Shown here piece by piece: positions 17,485-26,010 of a stretch of DNA of 64,000 nucleotides. Within the stretch, counting starts at the first letter, position 1. Every line of letters starts with the position of its first letter. The position numbers were made by a program, and so were the translations under genes. The stretch is from assembly GCA_016292445.1 (NCBI GenBank), contig JAEDIN010000001.1, positions 1 to 64,000 of the forward strand, in the 5' to 3' direction. The notes below the pieces were generated by a model, which was not told the origin of the DNA, searched no databases, and worked only from the letters and a program-made list of their open reading frames with translations. This stretch comes from Oscillospiraceae bacterium. GTDB taxonomy: Bacteria; Bacillota; Clostridia; Oscillospirales; Oscillospiraceae.

Positions 17485-17517
17485 CGTACAAACGAGAAAA
17501 ACTGCGGAGGCTTTTTT
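17465..17517 (+). terminator. Terminator after the Nif3 gene, overlapping spoIVA promoter and SD
   Basis: GCCTTCGCAGTT (17465-17476, one T-G wobble) pairs with AACTGCGGAGGC. An inner stem CTCG/CGAG closes a TACAAA loop, then six Ts and the spoIVA ATG. GGAGG at 17506-17510 in the 3' arm is the spoIVA ribosome site, with 7-nt spacing. Confidence 0.85.
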
Positions 17518-18996
17518 ATGACAAATCTTGATATTTATAAGGATATATCCAAACGGACAAACGGGTCGATCATGCTCGGAGTAGTCGGACCTGTTCGCAC
17601 CGGAAAATCTACTTTTATCAAGCGTTTTATGGAGCTGCTTGTTATCCCGAACATCGAGGATGTGTATGCAAGGGAAAGAGCAAGAGATGAATTACCGCAA
17701 AGCGGTTCAGGCAGGACCATTATGACCTCCGAGCCAAAATTTGTTCCGGAGGATGCGGTAGAAATCAGTCTCGGAGAGGATATACATTTTTCCGTAAGGC
17801 TTGTTGATTGCGTCGGATATATGGTAAACGGTGCAGCAGGACAATTTGAAGACGGAAGCGAAAGGATGGTCACGACCCCATGGTACGACCACGAAGTCAG
17901 TATGACGGAGGCTGCCGAGTCAGGCACATATAAGGTCATAAGCGAGCATTCAACGATAGGTCTGGTAATTACAACCGATGGCAGCATATGCGATATTCCG
18001 AGAGCCGATTATATAGAACCGGAGGAACGGGTAGTAAACGAGCTTAAGCAAATAGGAAAGCCCTTTGCCGTGCTCATTAACAGCAGATACCCTAAATCGG
18101 AGGTAGCTTTAAGTCTTCAAAACGAGCTTAGTGAAAAATACGGAGTTCCTTGTGTTTGTGTCAATTGCCAGCAGCTTACAGAGGACGATATTGCTGATGT
18201 TATGAGCACGGTACTCGGTGAATTTCCGATATCCGAGGTTGCAATATGGCTGCCGTCGTGGTTTGAAGCACTCGATGATGAGTCAGAACTTAAAACTATG
18301 CTATATCAGCAGCTATCCGATGCTTCACAGAATATGTGCTGCGTCCACGACATTTATTCAATGCTTAACAAGTTAAAATGCTCCGATATAGTCGAATCCG
18401 CCGAGGTTAAAGACTCAGATATGGGAAGCGGTACGATAAATGTCTGCATTGAGATACCAAGAGCCTTGTATTATCGGCTTATCAGTGAAGAAGCAGGGCT
18501 TGAAATAAATGATGACGGCGAGCTGATAAAGCTTTTGAAAGAGATGAGTGCCATAAAGCATGATTATGAGCACATAAAAACTGCACTTGACAATGTAAGA
18601 GAAAAAGGCTACGGTGTTGTAATGCCCTCTGCAGATGAGCTTGAGCTGGAGGAGCCACAGATAGTAAAGCAGGGCGGCAAATACGCCGTCAAGCTCAAAG
18701 CGAAAGCACCGGCGATTCACATGCTCAAGACCGGTATTGAAACCGAGGTTACACCATCTATTGGCGGTGACAATGCCTCAGAGGAGATAATAAGCTTCCT
18801 GCTTCAGGGCTATGAAGGCGATATGAGCAGACTGTGGGAGTCAAACATTTTCGGCAGACCGCTTTACGACATTGCCGAAGAGGGGATAGCCGACAGGCTG
18901 AATAATCTTCCGGTAAACGCAAGGGCGAAGCTTCAAGAGACCCTCCAACGCATTGTTAATGAGGGCAGGGGAACGCTGATTTGTATTTTATTATGA
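17518..18996 (+). CDS. spoIVA: Stage IV sporulation protein A (spore coat ATPase)
   Basis: A 492-residue SpoIVA, the cytoskeleton-like ATPase that polymerises on the forespore surface and forms the basement layer of the coat. Walker A is GPVRTGKST (about residues 24-32), followed by EDVYARERARDELPQSGSGR. The DCVGYMVNGA block and TTDGSICDIPR complete the translation-factor-type NTPase domain. The middle and C-terminal domains end in the family's RLNNLPVNARAKLQETLQRI and GRGTLICILL. Length equals B. subtilis SpoIVA (492). The ATG follows directly on the T-run of a terminator whose 3' arm provides GGAGG. Confidence 0.98.
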   Translation: MTNLDIYKDISKRTNGSIMLGVVGPVRTGKSTFIKRFMELLVIPNIEDVYARERARDELPQSGSGRTIMTSEPKFVPEDAVEISLGEDIHFSVRLVDCVGYMVNGAAGQFEDGSERMVTTPWYDHEVSMTEAAESGTYKVISEHSTIGLVITTDGSICDIPRADYIEPEERVVNELKQIGKPFAVLINSRYPKSEVALSLQNELSEKYGVPCVCVNCQQLTEDDIADVMSTVLGEFPISEVAIWLPSWFEALDDESELKTMLYQQLSDASQNMCCVHDIYSMLNKLKCSDIVESAEVKDSDMGSGTINVCIEIPRALYYRLISEEAGLEINDDGELIKLLKEMSAIKHDYEHIKTALDNVREKGYGVVMPSADELELEEPQIVKQGGKYAVKLKAKAPAIHMLKTGIETEVTPSIGGDNASEEIISFLLQGYEGDMSRLWESNIFGRPLYDIAEEGIADRLNNLPVNARAKLQETLQRIVNEGRGTLICILL

Positions 18997-19023
18997 AAAA
19001 CGGGGAGTAATTCCCGTTTTTTT
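18996..19023 (+). terminator. Terminator after spoIVA
   Basis: AAAAACGGG, loop GAGTAATT, CCCGTTTTTTT. Confidence 0.85.
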
Positions 19024-19049
19024 GTTTGGAGATTTATTGAAAATAGTGG

Positions 19050-19078
19050 TTGAAATGAAAATAATATAATTATATAAT
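19050..19078 (+). promoter_or_regulatory. Sigma-A promoter of the aminotransferase gene
   Basis: TTGAAA (19050-19055), 17 bp, TATAAT (19073-19078), 30 bp before ATG 19109. Confidence 0.75.
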
Positions 19079-19108
19079 TAAATCAAATTTTTTTCGGAGA
19101 TGAAATTT

Positions 19109-20296
19109 ATGAAACCGGTATCAAAAAAAGCGGAAGCAGTTCGCGCATCAACAACTCTTGCAGTTGACAGTATGGCTAAGCAGATGAAAGCCGACGGTTA
19201 TGATGTTGTCGGCTTCGGCACCGGAGAGCCAGATTTTGAAACTCCCGAAAACATCCAGCTTGCGGCAATCGACGCAATTAAAGCCGGCAAAACAAAGTAT
19301 ACGCCTGCCGCCGGCATCGTTCAGCTTCGCAAGGCAATAGCCGAAAAGCTCAAAAGGGAAGGATATGACTATGATTACACGCAGATTGTCGTAGCAAGCG
19401 GTGCAAAGCACAGTTTGTTTATTGCGCTTTCTGCCATCACCAACCCCGGTGACGAGATAATTCTTCCTGCTCCTTACTGGGTCAGCTATTATGAAATGAT
19501 AAAAATGACCGACGGTGAGCCCGTTGTCATTAGTGCAGATGAGGAGCAGAATTTCAAGATTACCGCAGCGCAGCTTGAAGCAGCTATCACAGATAAGACA
19601 AAAGCACTTGTGCTCAATAATCCTTCCAATCCCACTGGAATGATTTATAACCGTGATGAGCTGAAAGAGCTTGTGGATGTCTGCGTTAAGCATGATCTAT
19701 ATATAATCGCCGACGAAATCTATTACAAGCTTGTTTATGACGGCATTGAATTTACAAGCGTTGCGAGCTTCGGCGAGGATATCCGTGAACGCACGCTTCT
19801 GATAAACGGTGTTTCCAAATCCTACGCTATGACCGGCTGGCGTGTCGGCTACTGTGCTGCAAACAAGCAGCTTGCAAAGATAATGTCCAATTATCTGAGT
19901 CATTCGACCGGAGCACCCTCAACCATCAGTCAGTGGGCGGCTGTCGAAGCTCTTAACGGTCCGCAGGAAACGATAGAATCAATGCGTCTGGAGTTCTTAA
20001 AGCGCAGAGATTATATCGTAAAGCGTATAAATGCTATCCCCGGCGTAAGCTGCATCAATCCCAACGGCGCGTTTTATGTCATGATGAACATAGAGCAGCT
20101 CATTGGCCGCACTTTGGGCGGCAAGCTTATTGAGAACGATGATGATTTTGCGGTCGCTCTGCTTGAGAAGGCACTCGTTGCGGTAGTCCCGTGTTCCGGC
20201 TTCGGAGCTGAAAACTTTGTCCGCTGGTCATATGCTGCTTCTATGGAGAACATTGAAAAAGGCCTCGATCGCCTTGAAAAATTCATAAACGAATGA
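19109..20296 (+). CDS. aspC: PLP-dependent class I aminotransferase, probable aspartate aminotransferase
   Basis: A 395-residue fold-type I aminotransferase. Motifs are VGFGTGEPDFETP, KYTPAAGIVQLRKAIA, PAPYWVSY, NNPSNPTGMIY, DEIYYKL with the cofactor-contacting Asp and Tyr, Schiff-base Lys in GVSKSYAMTGWRVGY, and FVRWSYA with the carboxylate-binding Arg. Sequence character is closest to the Bacillus/Thermus I-gamma aspartate aminotransferases; use of other amino acids cannot be excluded. ATG 19100 abuts the GGAG, so ATG 19109 (9-nt spacing) is preferred. It has its own promoter. Its terminator overlaps the cwlD start region. Confidence 0.9.
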   Translation: MKPVSKKAEAVRASTTLAVDSMAKQMKADGYDVVGFGTGEPDFETPENIQLAAIDAIKAGKTKYTPAAGIVQLRKAIAEKLKREGYDYDYTQIVVASGAKHSLFIALSAITNPGDEIILPAPYWVSYYEMIKMTDGEPVVISADEEQNFKITAAQLEAAITDKTKALVLNNPSNPTGMIYNRDELKELVDVCVKHDLYIIADEIYYKLVYDGIEFTSVASFGEDIRERTLLINGVSKSYAMTGWRVGYCAANKQLAKIMSNYLSHSTGAPSTISQWAAVEALNGPQETIESMRLEFLKRRDYIVKRINAIPGVSCINPNGAFYVMMNIEQLIGRTLGGKLIENDDDFAVALLEKALVAVVPCSGFGAENFVRWSYAASMENIEKGLDRLEKFINE

Positions 20297-20304
20297 TATA
20301 ATAT

Positions 20305-20342
20305 TCACCCCATCAACATAGCTTGTTAATGGGGTGATTTTT
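20305..20342 (+). terminator. Terminator after the aminotransferase gene; 3' arm carries the cwlD SD
   Basis: TCACCCCAT (20305-20313) pairs with ATGGGGTGA (20329-20337), with an inner AACA/TGTT stem and following Ts. GGGGTGAT (20331-20338) is the best ribosome site for cwlD. Confidence 0.75.
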
Positions 20343-21059
20343 GTGTTTGTAACCGTTGATTTTAAAAGATTAATTAAAATTATTATAATAGTTGCATTAA
20401 TTTCCGCGGCAATAATTGCTGCGAAGTTGATTGTATCGAATCATGGGTTAAAAACGGCTATCAGTCAAAACAATCGTTTTACGCTTGTAATTGACCCGGG
20501 GCACGGCGGTATTGATGGCGGAGCAATTTCGGATTCCGGACTTAAAGAAAGCGATATAAACCTTGCAATTGCATTGAAAACGGACGCCTTAGCTCATTTT
20601 TTAGGCATAAACACCGTCATGACAAGGAGCACAGACACGGATAATTCAGGTGACAAGGCTTACAGTGAACATGATAACCTTGTCGAAAGGGCAAAGCTTG
20701 CAAATTCAAACGAAAACGCCGTGCTGATTAGTATTCATCAGAATAAATTCCCGAGTTCCGTTGTCAGCGGAGCGGAAGTGATGTATTCTGATAATACAGA
20801 CAGCAAATCCTTGGGGCTAATAACGCAGGATAATCTTGTCACGCTGCTTGACACTTCAAATCGGCGCGTTGCACGACCTGCACCGAGTGAGCTTCTTCTG
20901 ACCTCGTCGGTAAAATGTCCGGCAATCCTTGTAGAATGCGGATTTATGTCTAACCCACAGGAGGCTCAAAAGCTCTCGACAAATGTTTATCAGCTTAAAA
21001 TCGCGTCAATTTTAGCGTGTTCTTATATACAATTTTTAAATAACACTGCTTCGGCATAG
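20343..21059 (+). CDS. cwlD: Germination-type N-acetylmuramoyl-L-alanine amidase
   Basis: A 238-residue Amidase_3 protein with an N-terminal membrane anchor (about residues 8-28, IIIIVALISAAIIAAKLIV). Zinc-site motifs are VIDPGHGGIDGGA (His), then the conserved Glu in SDSGLKESDIN, SIHQNKF (His), and ILVECGFMSN with the catalytic Glu. CwlD strips side peptides to allow muramic-lactam formation in the spore cortex. The length matches CwlD rather than secreted autolysins. The frame contains GTG 20334 inside the SD; GTG 20343, 8 nt after GGGG, is chosen. radA starts 9 bp after the stop. Confidence 0.88.
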   Translation: MFVTVDFKRLIKIIIIVALISAAIIAAKLIVSNHGLKTAISQNNRFTLVIDPGHGGIDGGAISDSGLKESDINLAIALKTDALAHFLGINTVMTRSTDTDNSGDKAYSEHDNLVERAKLANSNENAVLISIHQNKFPSSVVSGAEVMYSDNTDSKSLGLITQDNLVTLLDTSNRRVARPAPSELLLTSSVKCPAILVECGFMSNPQEAQKLSTNVYQLKIASILACSYIQFLNNTASA

Positions 21060-21067
21060 GAGAAAAT

Positions 21068-22426
21068 ATGAAACAAAGGACAGTTTTTTGCTGCTCGGAA
21101 TGCGGCAACGAGACAGTTAAATGGAGCGGAAGATGCACTGCCTGCGGTGCTTGGGATAGCCTCGTGGAGGTCAAGCTCGATGCGAAAGCGAAGGGTAGCA
21201 GCAAAATCAGAACTGCTCCTAAGAAATTACCAAGGCTCATATCTGAGCTTGATACCGAGGCCGAGCTTCGGTTTTCAACAGGAATAGGAGAGCTTGACAG
21301 GGTTTTAGGCGGCGGCGCCGTTAAAGGCTCGCTTGTTCTTGTCGGCGGCGCTCCGGGCATAGGAAAATCAACACTATTGCTTCAGCTTTGCGGTCTCGTT
21401 GATGGTGAGCAAAAAATTCTGTATGTTACCGGAGAAGAAAGTGAACGCCAGCTTAAAATGCGCGCACAGCGACTGGGTGTTAATAACGGACAGATATATG
21501 TTATTGCAGAAACCGGATTGACAGAGATTTTGGAAGCGATCGATGAGCTTAAACCGGATATTGTTATTGTAGACTCGATTCAAACAATGTTTGACCCTGA
21601 AATCAGCTCTGCTCCCGGCAGTGTCAGTCAGGTCAGAGAGTGCACAATGTCAATTATGCGTATGACAAAGGAAAAAGGCTTCACAACCTTTGTTGTGGGA
21701 CATATCAACAAAGAAGGGAATATAGCCGGACCTAAGGTGCTTGAACATATGGTAGATTGTGTTTTGTACTTTGAGGGCGAGCGCAGTACATCGTTCAGGA
21801 TACTCAGGGCAGGGAAGAATCGATTTGGCTCAACTAATGAGATAGGTGTCTTTGAAATGGTGGACACTGGGCTGAAGGATTTACAAAATCCCTCGGAAAT
21901 ACTGCTTTCAGGCAGACCTGATAATGCTCCCGGAACCTGTGTAACCTGTGTCATCGAGGGTTCGCGACCCATTCTTGCCGAGATTCAAGCCTTGGTCGCG
22001 CCTGCAACATATACCGCCGGACGCCGTAGCACAAACGGTGTTGACTACAATAGAGCGACTTTGCTTTTGGCGGTACTTGAAAAGCGCGGCGGTATGGCAG
22101 TGTCCGGCTGCGATGCTTATATTAATGTTATTGGCGGACTTGAGCTTGATGAGCCTGCCGCAGACCTTGCAACAATGCTCGCTATTGCAAGCAGTTTCAG
22201 AGATCTGCCGCTCGGCAGAGATTTGGCGGCTGTCGGCGAGGTCGGGCTATCGGGAGAAATCAGAAGCGTAAGCTTGCTTAATATGCGACTTTCGGAGATT
22301 GCAAGGCTTGGGTTTAAACGCTGTGTAATACCGTCCCATATAAAGGATGATATAAAAAAGCCGGAGGGGCTTGAGATAATATCAGTAAAAGATATTAGAG
22401 AGGCTATTAAGGCAACGCTCGGATAA
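21068..22426 (+). CDS. radA: DNA repair protein RadA
   Basis: A 452-residue RadA, a RecA-like ATPase that promotes branch migration in recombination. The N-terminal zinc finger is CSECGNETVKWSGRCTACG (about residues 11-29). Walker A is GGAPGIGKST (about residue 94), the RadA-specific KNRFG lies in AGKNRFGSTNE, and a Lon-like C-terminal domain ends the protein (GLELDEPAADLATMLAIASS, GEVGLSGEIR). GGAG lies upstream of the ATG. It is probably transcribed with cwlD and the following gene. Confidence 0.97.
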   Translation: MKQRTVFCCSECGNETVKWSGRCTACGAWDSLVEVKLDAKAKGSSKIRTAPKKLPRLISELDTEAELRFSTGIGELDRVLGGGAVKGSLVLVGGAPGIGKSTLLLQLCGLVDGEQKILYVTGEESERQLKMRAQRLGVNNGQIYVIAETGLTEILEAIDELKPDIVIVDSIQTMFDPEISSAPGSVSQVRECTMSIMRMTKEKGFTTFVVGHINKEGNIAGPKVLEHMVDCVLYFEGERSTSFRILRAGKNRFGSTNEIGVFEMVDTGLKDLQNPSEILLSGRPDNAPGTCVTCVIEGSRPILAEIQALVAPATYTAGRRSTNGVDYNRATLLLAVLEKRGGMAVSGCDAYINVIGGLELDEPAADLATMLAIASSFRDLPLGRDLAAVGEVGLSGEIRSVSLLNMRLSEIARLGFKRCVIPSHIKDDIKKPEGLEIISVKDIREAIKATLG

Positions 22427-22427
22427 T

Positions 22428-23171
22428 ATGATTAGAACAGTTGAAATGCCGCACCTTCCAAAGGGAAGAGTGCGGCACATAATAATAGGCGAAAAATACA
22501 GAAATTTACTTGAAAAAGCACTATCTGTGCACGATTTAGAGGCAATTTGGCTTAAAAATAATAATTTTGTTGACGAAAGGTTATCCGGCCACACGGATTT
22601 ATCTGCCATTCACATAGGTAATAGAATTGCTTTGTCCGAGTATTTGAAACCTTGTGAACAAATTCACAATATTATAAATGCAGATTATGTGCCCAATCCG
22701 CAAAAGCCAATATATCCATATGACGCAGGCTTGAATTTCTGCATTATCGGAGACAGGCTTTTCTATAACCCCAAAACAGCTAATGCAGAGCAAATAAGAA
22801 AAGTCGGTTGTAAGGAGAAAATCGTCGTTAAACAAGGCTACACTAAGTGTTCAATATGCGTTGTTGACGAAAACTCTATAATAACAGCCGATAAAATGAT
22901 AGCCGCTGCCGCGAAAAAATCAGGTATGAATGTGCTGTACATATCAAAACCGTTTGTTTCGCTTAAAGGATTTGATTGCGGATTTATCGGTGGTGCAGCA
23001 TTTAAGATCAGCGCAAATGAATTAGCGTTTACCGGTGATATAAAAGACGCCGGTATAAGAACAGAAATTGAATGTTTCTTAAATGAGAGAAATGTTCGCC
23101 CGATATACTTGACTAATAATTTGGTATTTGATATAGGAAGCGCAATACCGCTTACAGAACAATTTCCATAA
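22428..23171 (+). CDS. Conserved protein, probably DUF6873 (GME fold) family
   Basis: A 247-residue soluble protein without signal peptide. Notable segments are MPHLPKGRVRHIIIG at the N-terminus, VVKQGYTKCSICVVDENSII in the middle with a QGYxKC motif, and FDCGFIGGAAFKI followed by FTGDIKD. These recall the guanidino-modifying (GME/arginine deiminase-like) fold proteins that NCBI groups as DUF6873 in Clostridia. I am fairly but not fully sure of the name, and no reaction is known. The start ATG lies one base after the radA stop, so the gene belongs to the cwlD-radA unit. A weak hairpin follows. Confidence 0.7.
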   Translation: MIRTVEMPHLPKGRVRHIIIGEKYRNLLEKALSVHDLEAIWLKNNNFVDERLSGHTDLSAIHIGNRIALSEYLKPCEQIHNIINADYVPNPQKPIYPYDAGLNFCIIGDRLFYNPKTANAEQIRKVGCKEKIVVKQGYTKCSICVVDENSIITADKMIAAAAKKSGMNVLYISKPFVSLKGFDCGFIGGAAFKISANELAFTGDIKDAGIRTEIECFLNERNVRPIYLTNNLVFDIGSAIPLTEQFP

Positions 23172-23220
23172 AGCGGAGTGTTATCAATATGCTATATGAC
23201 TTAAATCCGCTTTTTCTTGT
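23171..23220 (+). terminator. Possible terminator after the DUF6873-like gene
   Basis: AAGCGGA at the stop codon pairs with TCCGCTT (23206-23212), followed by a T-rich stretch. The roughly 27-nt loop makes it weaker than the others. Confidence 0.45.
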
Positions 23221-23281
23221 TTTTTCATCCCCCAAATTAAACAAAATCTTTATTTTGCTTAAAAATTAGTTAATTTGCCAA

Positions 23282-23311
23282 TAGACAAAAAAACGACTAC
23301 CCTGCTATAAT
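23282..23311 (+). promoter_or_regulatory. Sigma-A promoter of xerC
   Basis: TAGACA (23282-23287), 18 bp, TATAAT (23306-23311), 31 bp before ATG 23343. Confidence 0.65.
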
Positions 23312-23342
23312 ATATATAGTAATTAGTTGATTGGAGTTTATC

Positions 23343-24338
23343 ATGGATTACAGAATCGAAGCGCCTGATATTATTAAAGGCTTTTTAACTTATCATGAGA
23401 CTATAAAGGGCCATTCAAGAAAAACCGTTGATGAATACTACCTTGACCTCCGTACTTTTTTTCGATTTCTAAAAATTCAGCGTGGACTTGTTCCGCGCAA
23501 TACCGAGCTTGAAGATATTTCGATATCTGATATTGATTTAGATTTTGTCAAATCCGTTACTGTTTCCGAGACCTATGAGTATTTGTCATTTATGACTAGA
23601 GATAAAGTCAAGAATCAGCGAAGCCGCGAAGCTGAATATGGCACTAAGGCGTCAACTCGTGCTCGGAAGGTTTCAACGCTCAGGAGCTTCTACAAATATC
23701 TAACCGTCAAAGCGAAGCTTATTGATACAAATCCGCTTCAGGATCTGGATGTTCCTAAGATACCGCACACACTTCCCCGCTACCTCACTTTGCAAGAGGC
23801 TCAAGCCCTCCTCTCCTCTGTTGACGGAAAAAACAAAGAGCGTGATTACTGCATCCTCTGCATATTCCTTAATTGCGGTTTGCGCATATCAGAAATAGTA
23901 GGATTAAACCTTTCAGATATCAGAGCAGACCATATCAGAGTATTCGGTAAAGGCAGCAAGGAACGCGTTATTTATATAAACGAGGCTTGTGCCGATTCTA
24001 TTAACAAATACCTTGAAGTTAGAAAAAGCATTGCGGCAATCGACAAAAATGCTCTGTTTTTGTCTAACCGGAGAAAACGAATGAGCCGTGAAGCTGTGCA
24101 CAGTATGGTAAAACAATCACTTAAAAGAGCCGGATTAGATGCCGACAAGTATTCATCCCACAAGCTTCGCCATACGGCTGCCACGCTTATGCTGCAAAAT
24201 GGCGTAGATGTCAGAACCCTTCAAGAGCTACTCGGTCATGATAATTTGAACACCACGCAGATATATACCCATGTTGATAATTCTGAGCTTAGGATAGCTG
24301 CCGAAGCAAATCCTTTGAGCAATTTTAAGCCTGAATAA
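23343..24338 (+). CDS. xerC: Tyrosine recombinase XerC
   Basis: A 331-residue tyrosine recombinase with a long N-terminal core-binding domain (about residues 1-130). Catalytic residues are: Arg in NCGLRISEIVGLN, Lys in FGKGSKERVIYI, His-Arg in SSHKLRHTAATLM, His in LLGHDNLNTTQ, and Tyr in IYTHVDN. With the XerD at 11425 it would form the XerCD dimer-resolution pair. No phage or integrative-element genes or att repeats are nearby, so a housekeeping role is favoured over an integrase. TTG 23331 is in frame, but ATG 23343 with GGAG 6 nt upstream is the start. Confidence 0.87.
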   Translation: MDYRIEAPDIIKGFLTYHETIKGHSRKTVDEYYLDLRTFFRFLKIQRGLVPRNTELEDISISDIDLDFVKSVTVSETYEYLSFMTRDKVKNQRSREAEYGTKASTRARKVSTLRSFYKYLTVKAKLIDTNPLQDLDVPKIPHTLPRYLTLQEAQALLSSVDGKNKERDYCILCIFLNCGLRISEIVGLNLSDIRADHIRVFGKGSKERVIYINEACADSINKYLEVRKSIAAIDKNALFLSNRRKRMSREAVHSMVKQSLKRAGLDADKYSSHKLRHTAATLMLQNGVDVRTLQELLGHDNLNTTQIYTHVDNSELRIAAEANPLSNFKPE

Positions 24339-24366
24339 ATGCCACTATCGACTGATAGTGGCATTT
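24337..24366. terminator. Bidirectional terminator between xerC and the P-type ATPase-like gene
   Basis: AAATGCCACTATC, loop GACT, GATAGTGGCATTT: a perfect 13-bp stem. Confidence 0.85.
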
Positions 24367-24369
24367 AAA

Positions 24370-25974
24370 TCATTTTGATATGCGAGAAACATTTAGAACA
24401 CCAAATATTCCGGCAGCAAAATCAAGCAGTGCTACAAACCAAAGCGTTGCATTGCCTGTAAGTGCAAGGACTATCAGGATCACTTTTACTATTGCGGATA
24501 AAGCGATGTTTTCACAGGAGATTTTTTTCACACTTCTTGCTATTGAAACCATCGTTGGTAAGCCATAAATACCTATATTGGACATCCGAAGATCTTCCGT
24601 ATCCGTTCGCTCCCCCACTTTCGCGTCGAGGTCTGCGTCGCTGTGATATCCGATATTTTCGGCGCTGACATACATCAAAGCTTCTTCTCCGTTTTGACTT
24701 TGCTTGATATCTTTTACCACGGAAAGCTTCTTTGCAGTGTCACAGCATGGGAAATAATCAGAAATATTAATGGATTTTGCTGTCTTTTCACAAACATCCA
24801 TGCCATCTTCGGCAACCAGTATGCTTGCAACACCAAGTTCTTTTAGGATAGAAACGGTCTTTGCAGCGTAGGGATTTATGTTTTCATTGAACACTATAGA
24901 GCCTGCATATCTGCCTGAAATTATAAGATAGAGGACATTTCCCTTGCGCACGCTACCGGCATCCAAGCCTATCCCTCTGGATTCGAGAAGCTGTAATGTA
25001 CCAAGCAGCATTTGCCTGCCTTCAATCTTTACCTCCATACCATATCCGGGAATATCATTGAATTCTTGTATGTACTCCGGGAATATCTCACCGTTATATG
25101 CACCAACAATGGCTGATGCTATGCGTTGCTCGGATTTGTATGCAATATAGGCAACAGAGCGCAAGAAGCTTTCGTTATCAAGCACAGGAGAAATTATAGA
25201 AGCAATTTTCGGAGCCCCGGCTGTGATCACATCCGATTTGTCAAAAACTATGCTTTTTAGCTTGACTGCTTTATCCAGTGCTTCGGGTTCGTTTATAATT
25301 ACACCCGATGCTGCCGAATGGCAGAGTCCGTAGGCGGTACACAGTGACAGCGAAGTGAACATTGAACAAGGAGCAATTGCGGCAATAAGCATCGTTCCCC
25401 TTCTTATCGACATAACATAGGTCATATCAGTTACTAAGGGCAATAAAATGCTGCAAAGAATTGCGGCTACCGTTAACGCCTTGACTGCGATTGAATAGTA
25501 TGGTTCAAGCTTGACCCTTAACGCGTTAGTCGAGCTATCACAGCGGTTTAGGATACTGCGTTGCCTTGAAAAGCTCTCTTCACTATTATTAGGCAGTGAC
25601 GAAAGTGCACTCTGCTTCGTGAGCTTTTGCGCATAGTCAAAAAACACTCTGCAAGCTTGATACACAATGACAAACACAGTTGCTTCAATATAGCAGCCGA
25701 CGGCGAAACTGGCAACGGCAGCAATCATGACAAGGCAAGAATTGTTAAAAAAATCTTTCCTGAGCACAGAATAAATTGCCAGTATTACTAAATCAAAGCC
25801 GCAAATCATTATTGCCGCAACCAGCATTAACATCGAAATAAACTGAGTAGTGTTGATATTATATGCCAGAATTAGCAGGATGATGGTTAGTGCGAGCCTT
25901 ACGAGCGTGAAGACATCCGGCAGCACCGGTTTTCTTTCATTGCTGCGTTTAAGCTTTTCAGCCCTTGGGTTCAC
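24370..25974 (-). CDS. Degenerate heavy-metal P-type ATPase-like membrane protein
   Basis: A 534-residue protein that aligns end to end, by eye, with P1B-type (Cad/Zn) ATPases. It has an N-terminal membrane pair, YQACRVFFDYAQKLTKQS after helix 4, LEPYYSIAVKALTV before helix 5, a HAD-like P/N region and the paired C-terminal helices. Every catalytic motif is altered: DKTGT is FDKSDV, the CPC metal site is APC, the SEHP of the N domain is SEQR, TGD is AEDG, and the GDGxNDxP block is replaced by VSAENIGYHSD. Only about 45 residues stand where the TGE actuator domain should be. Transport by the usual cycle is therefore unlikely. The start is GTG 25974 (AAGGTGAT upstream), 36 bp after fba, so the gene may be co-transcribed with fba. 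Confidence 0.8.
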   Translation of the reverse strand: MNPRAEKLKRSNERKPVLPDVFTLVRLALTIILLILAYNINTTQFISMLMLVAAIMICGFDLVILAIYSVLRKDFFNNSCLVMIAAVASFAVGCYIEATVFVIVYQACRVFFDYAQKLTKQSALSSLPNNSEESFSRQRSILNRCDSSTNALRVKLEPYYSIAVKALTVAAILCSILLPLVTDMTYVMSIRRGTMLIAAIAPCSMFTSLSLCTAYGLCHSAASGVIINEPEALDKAVKLKSIVFDKSDVITAGAPKIASIISPVLDNESFLRSVAYIAYKSEQRIASAIVGAYNGEIFPEYIQEFNDIPGYGMEVKIEGRQMLLGTLQLLESRGIGLDAGSVRKGNVLYLIISGRYAGSIVFNENINPYAAKTVSILKELGVASILVAEDGMDVCEKTAKSINISDYFPCCDTAKKLSVVKDIKQSQNGEEALMYVSAENIGYHSDADLDAKVGERTDTEDLRMSNIGIYGLPTMVSIARSVKKISCENIALSAIVKVILIVLALTGNATLWFVALLDFAAGIFGVLNVSRISK

Positions 25975-26010
25975 AAAATCACCTTCCCTGTTATAATTTT
26001 TCGAGTCTGA

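Noticed and set aside
23343..24338. Mobile-element integrase
   Set aside because: The tyrosine recombinase is surrounded by core genes, with no att-like repeats, tRNA target or phage genes; XerC is the simpler reading.
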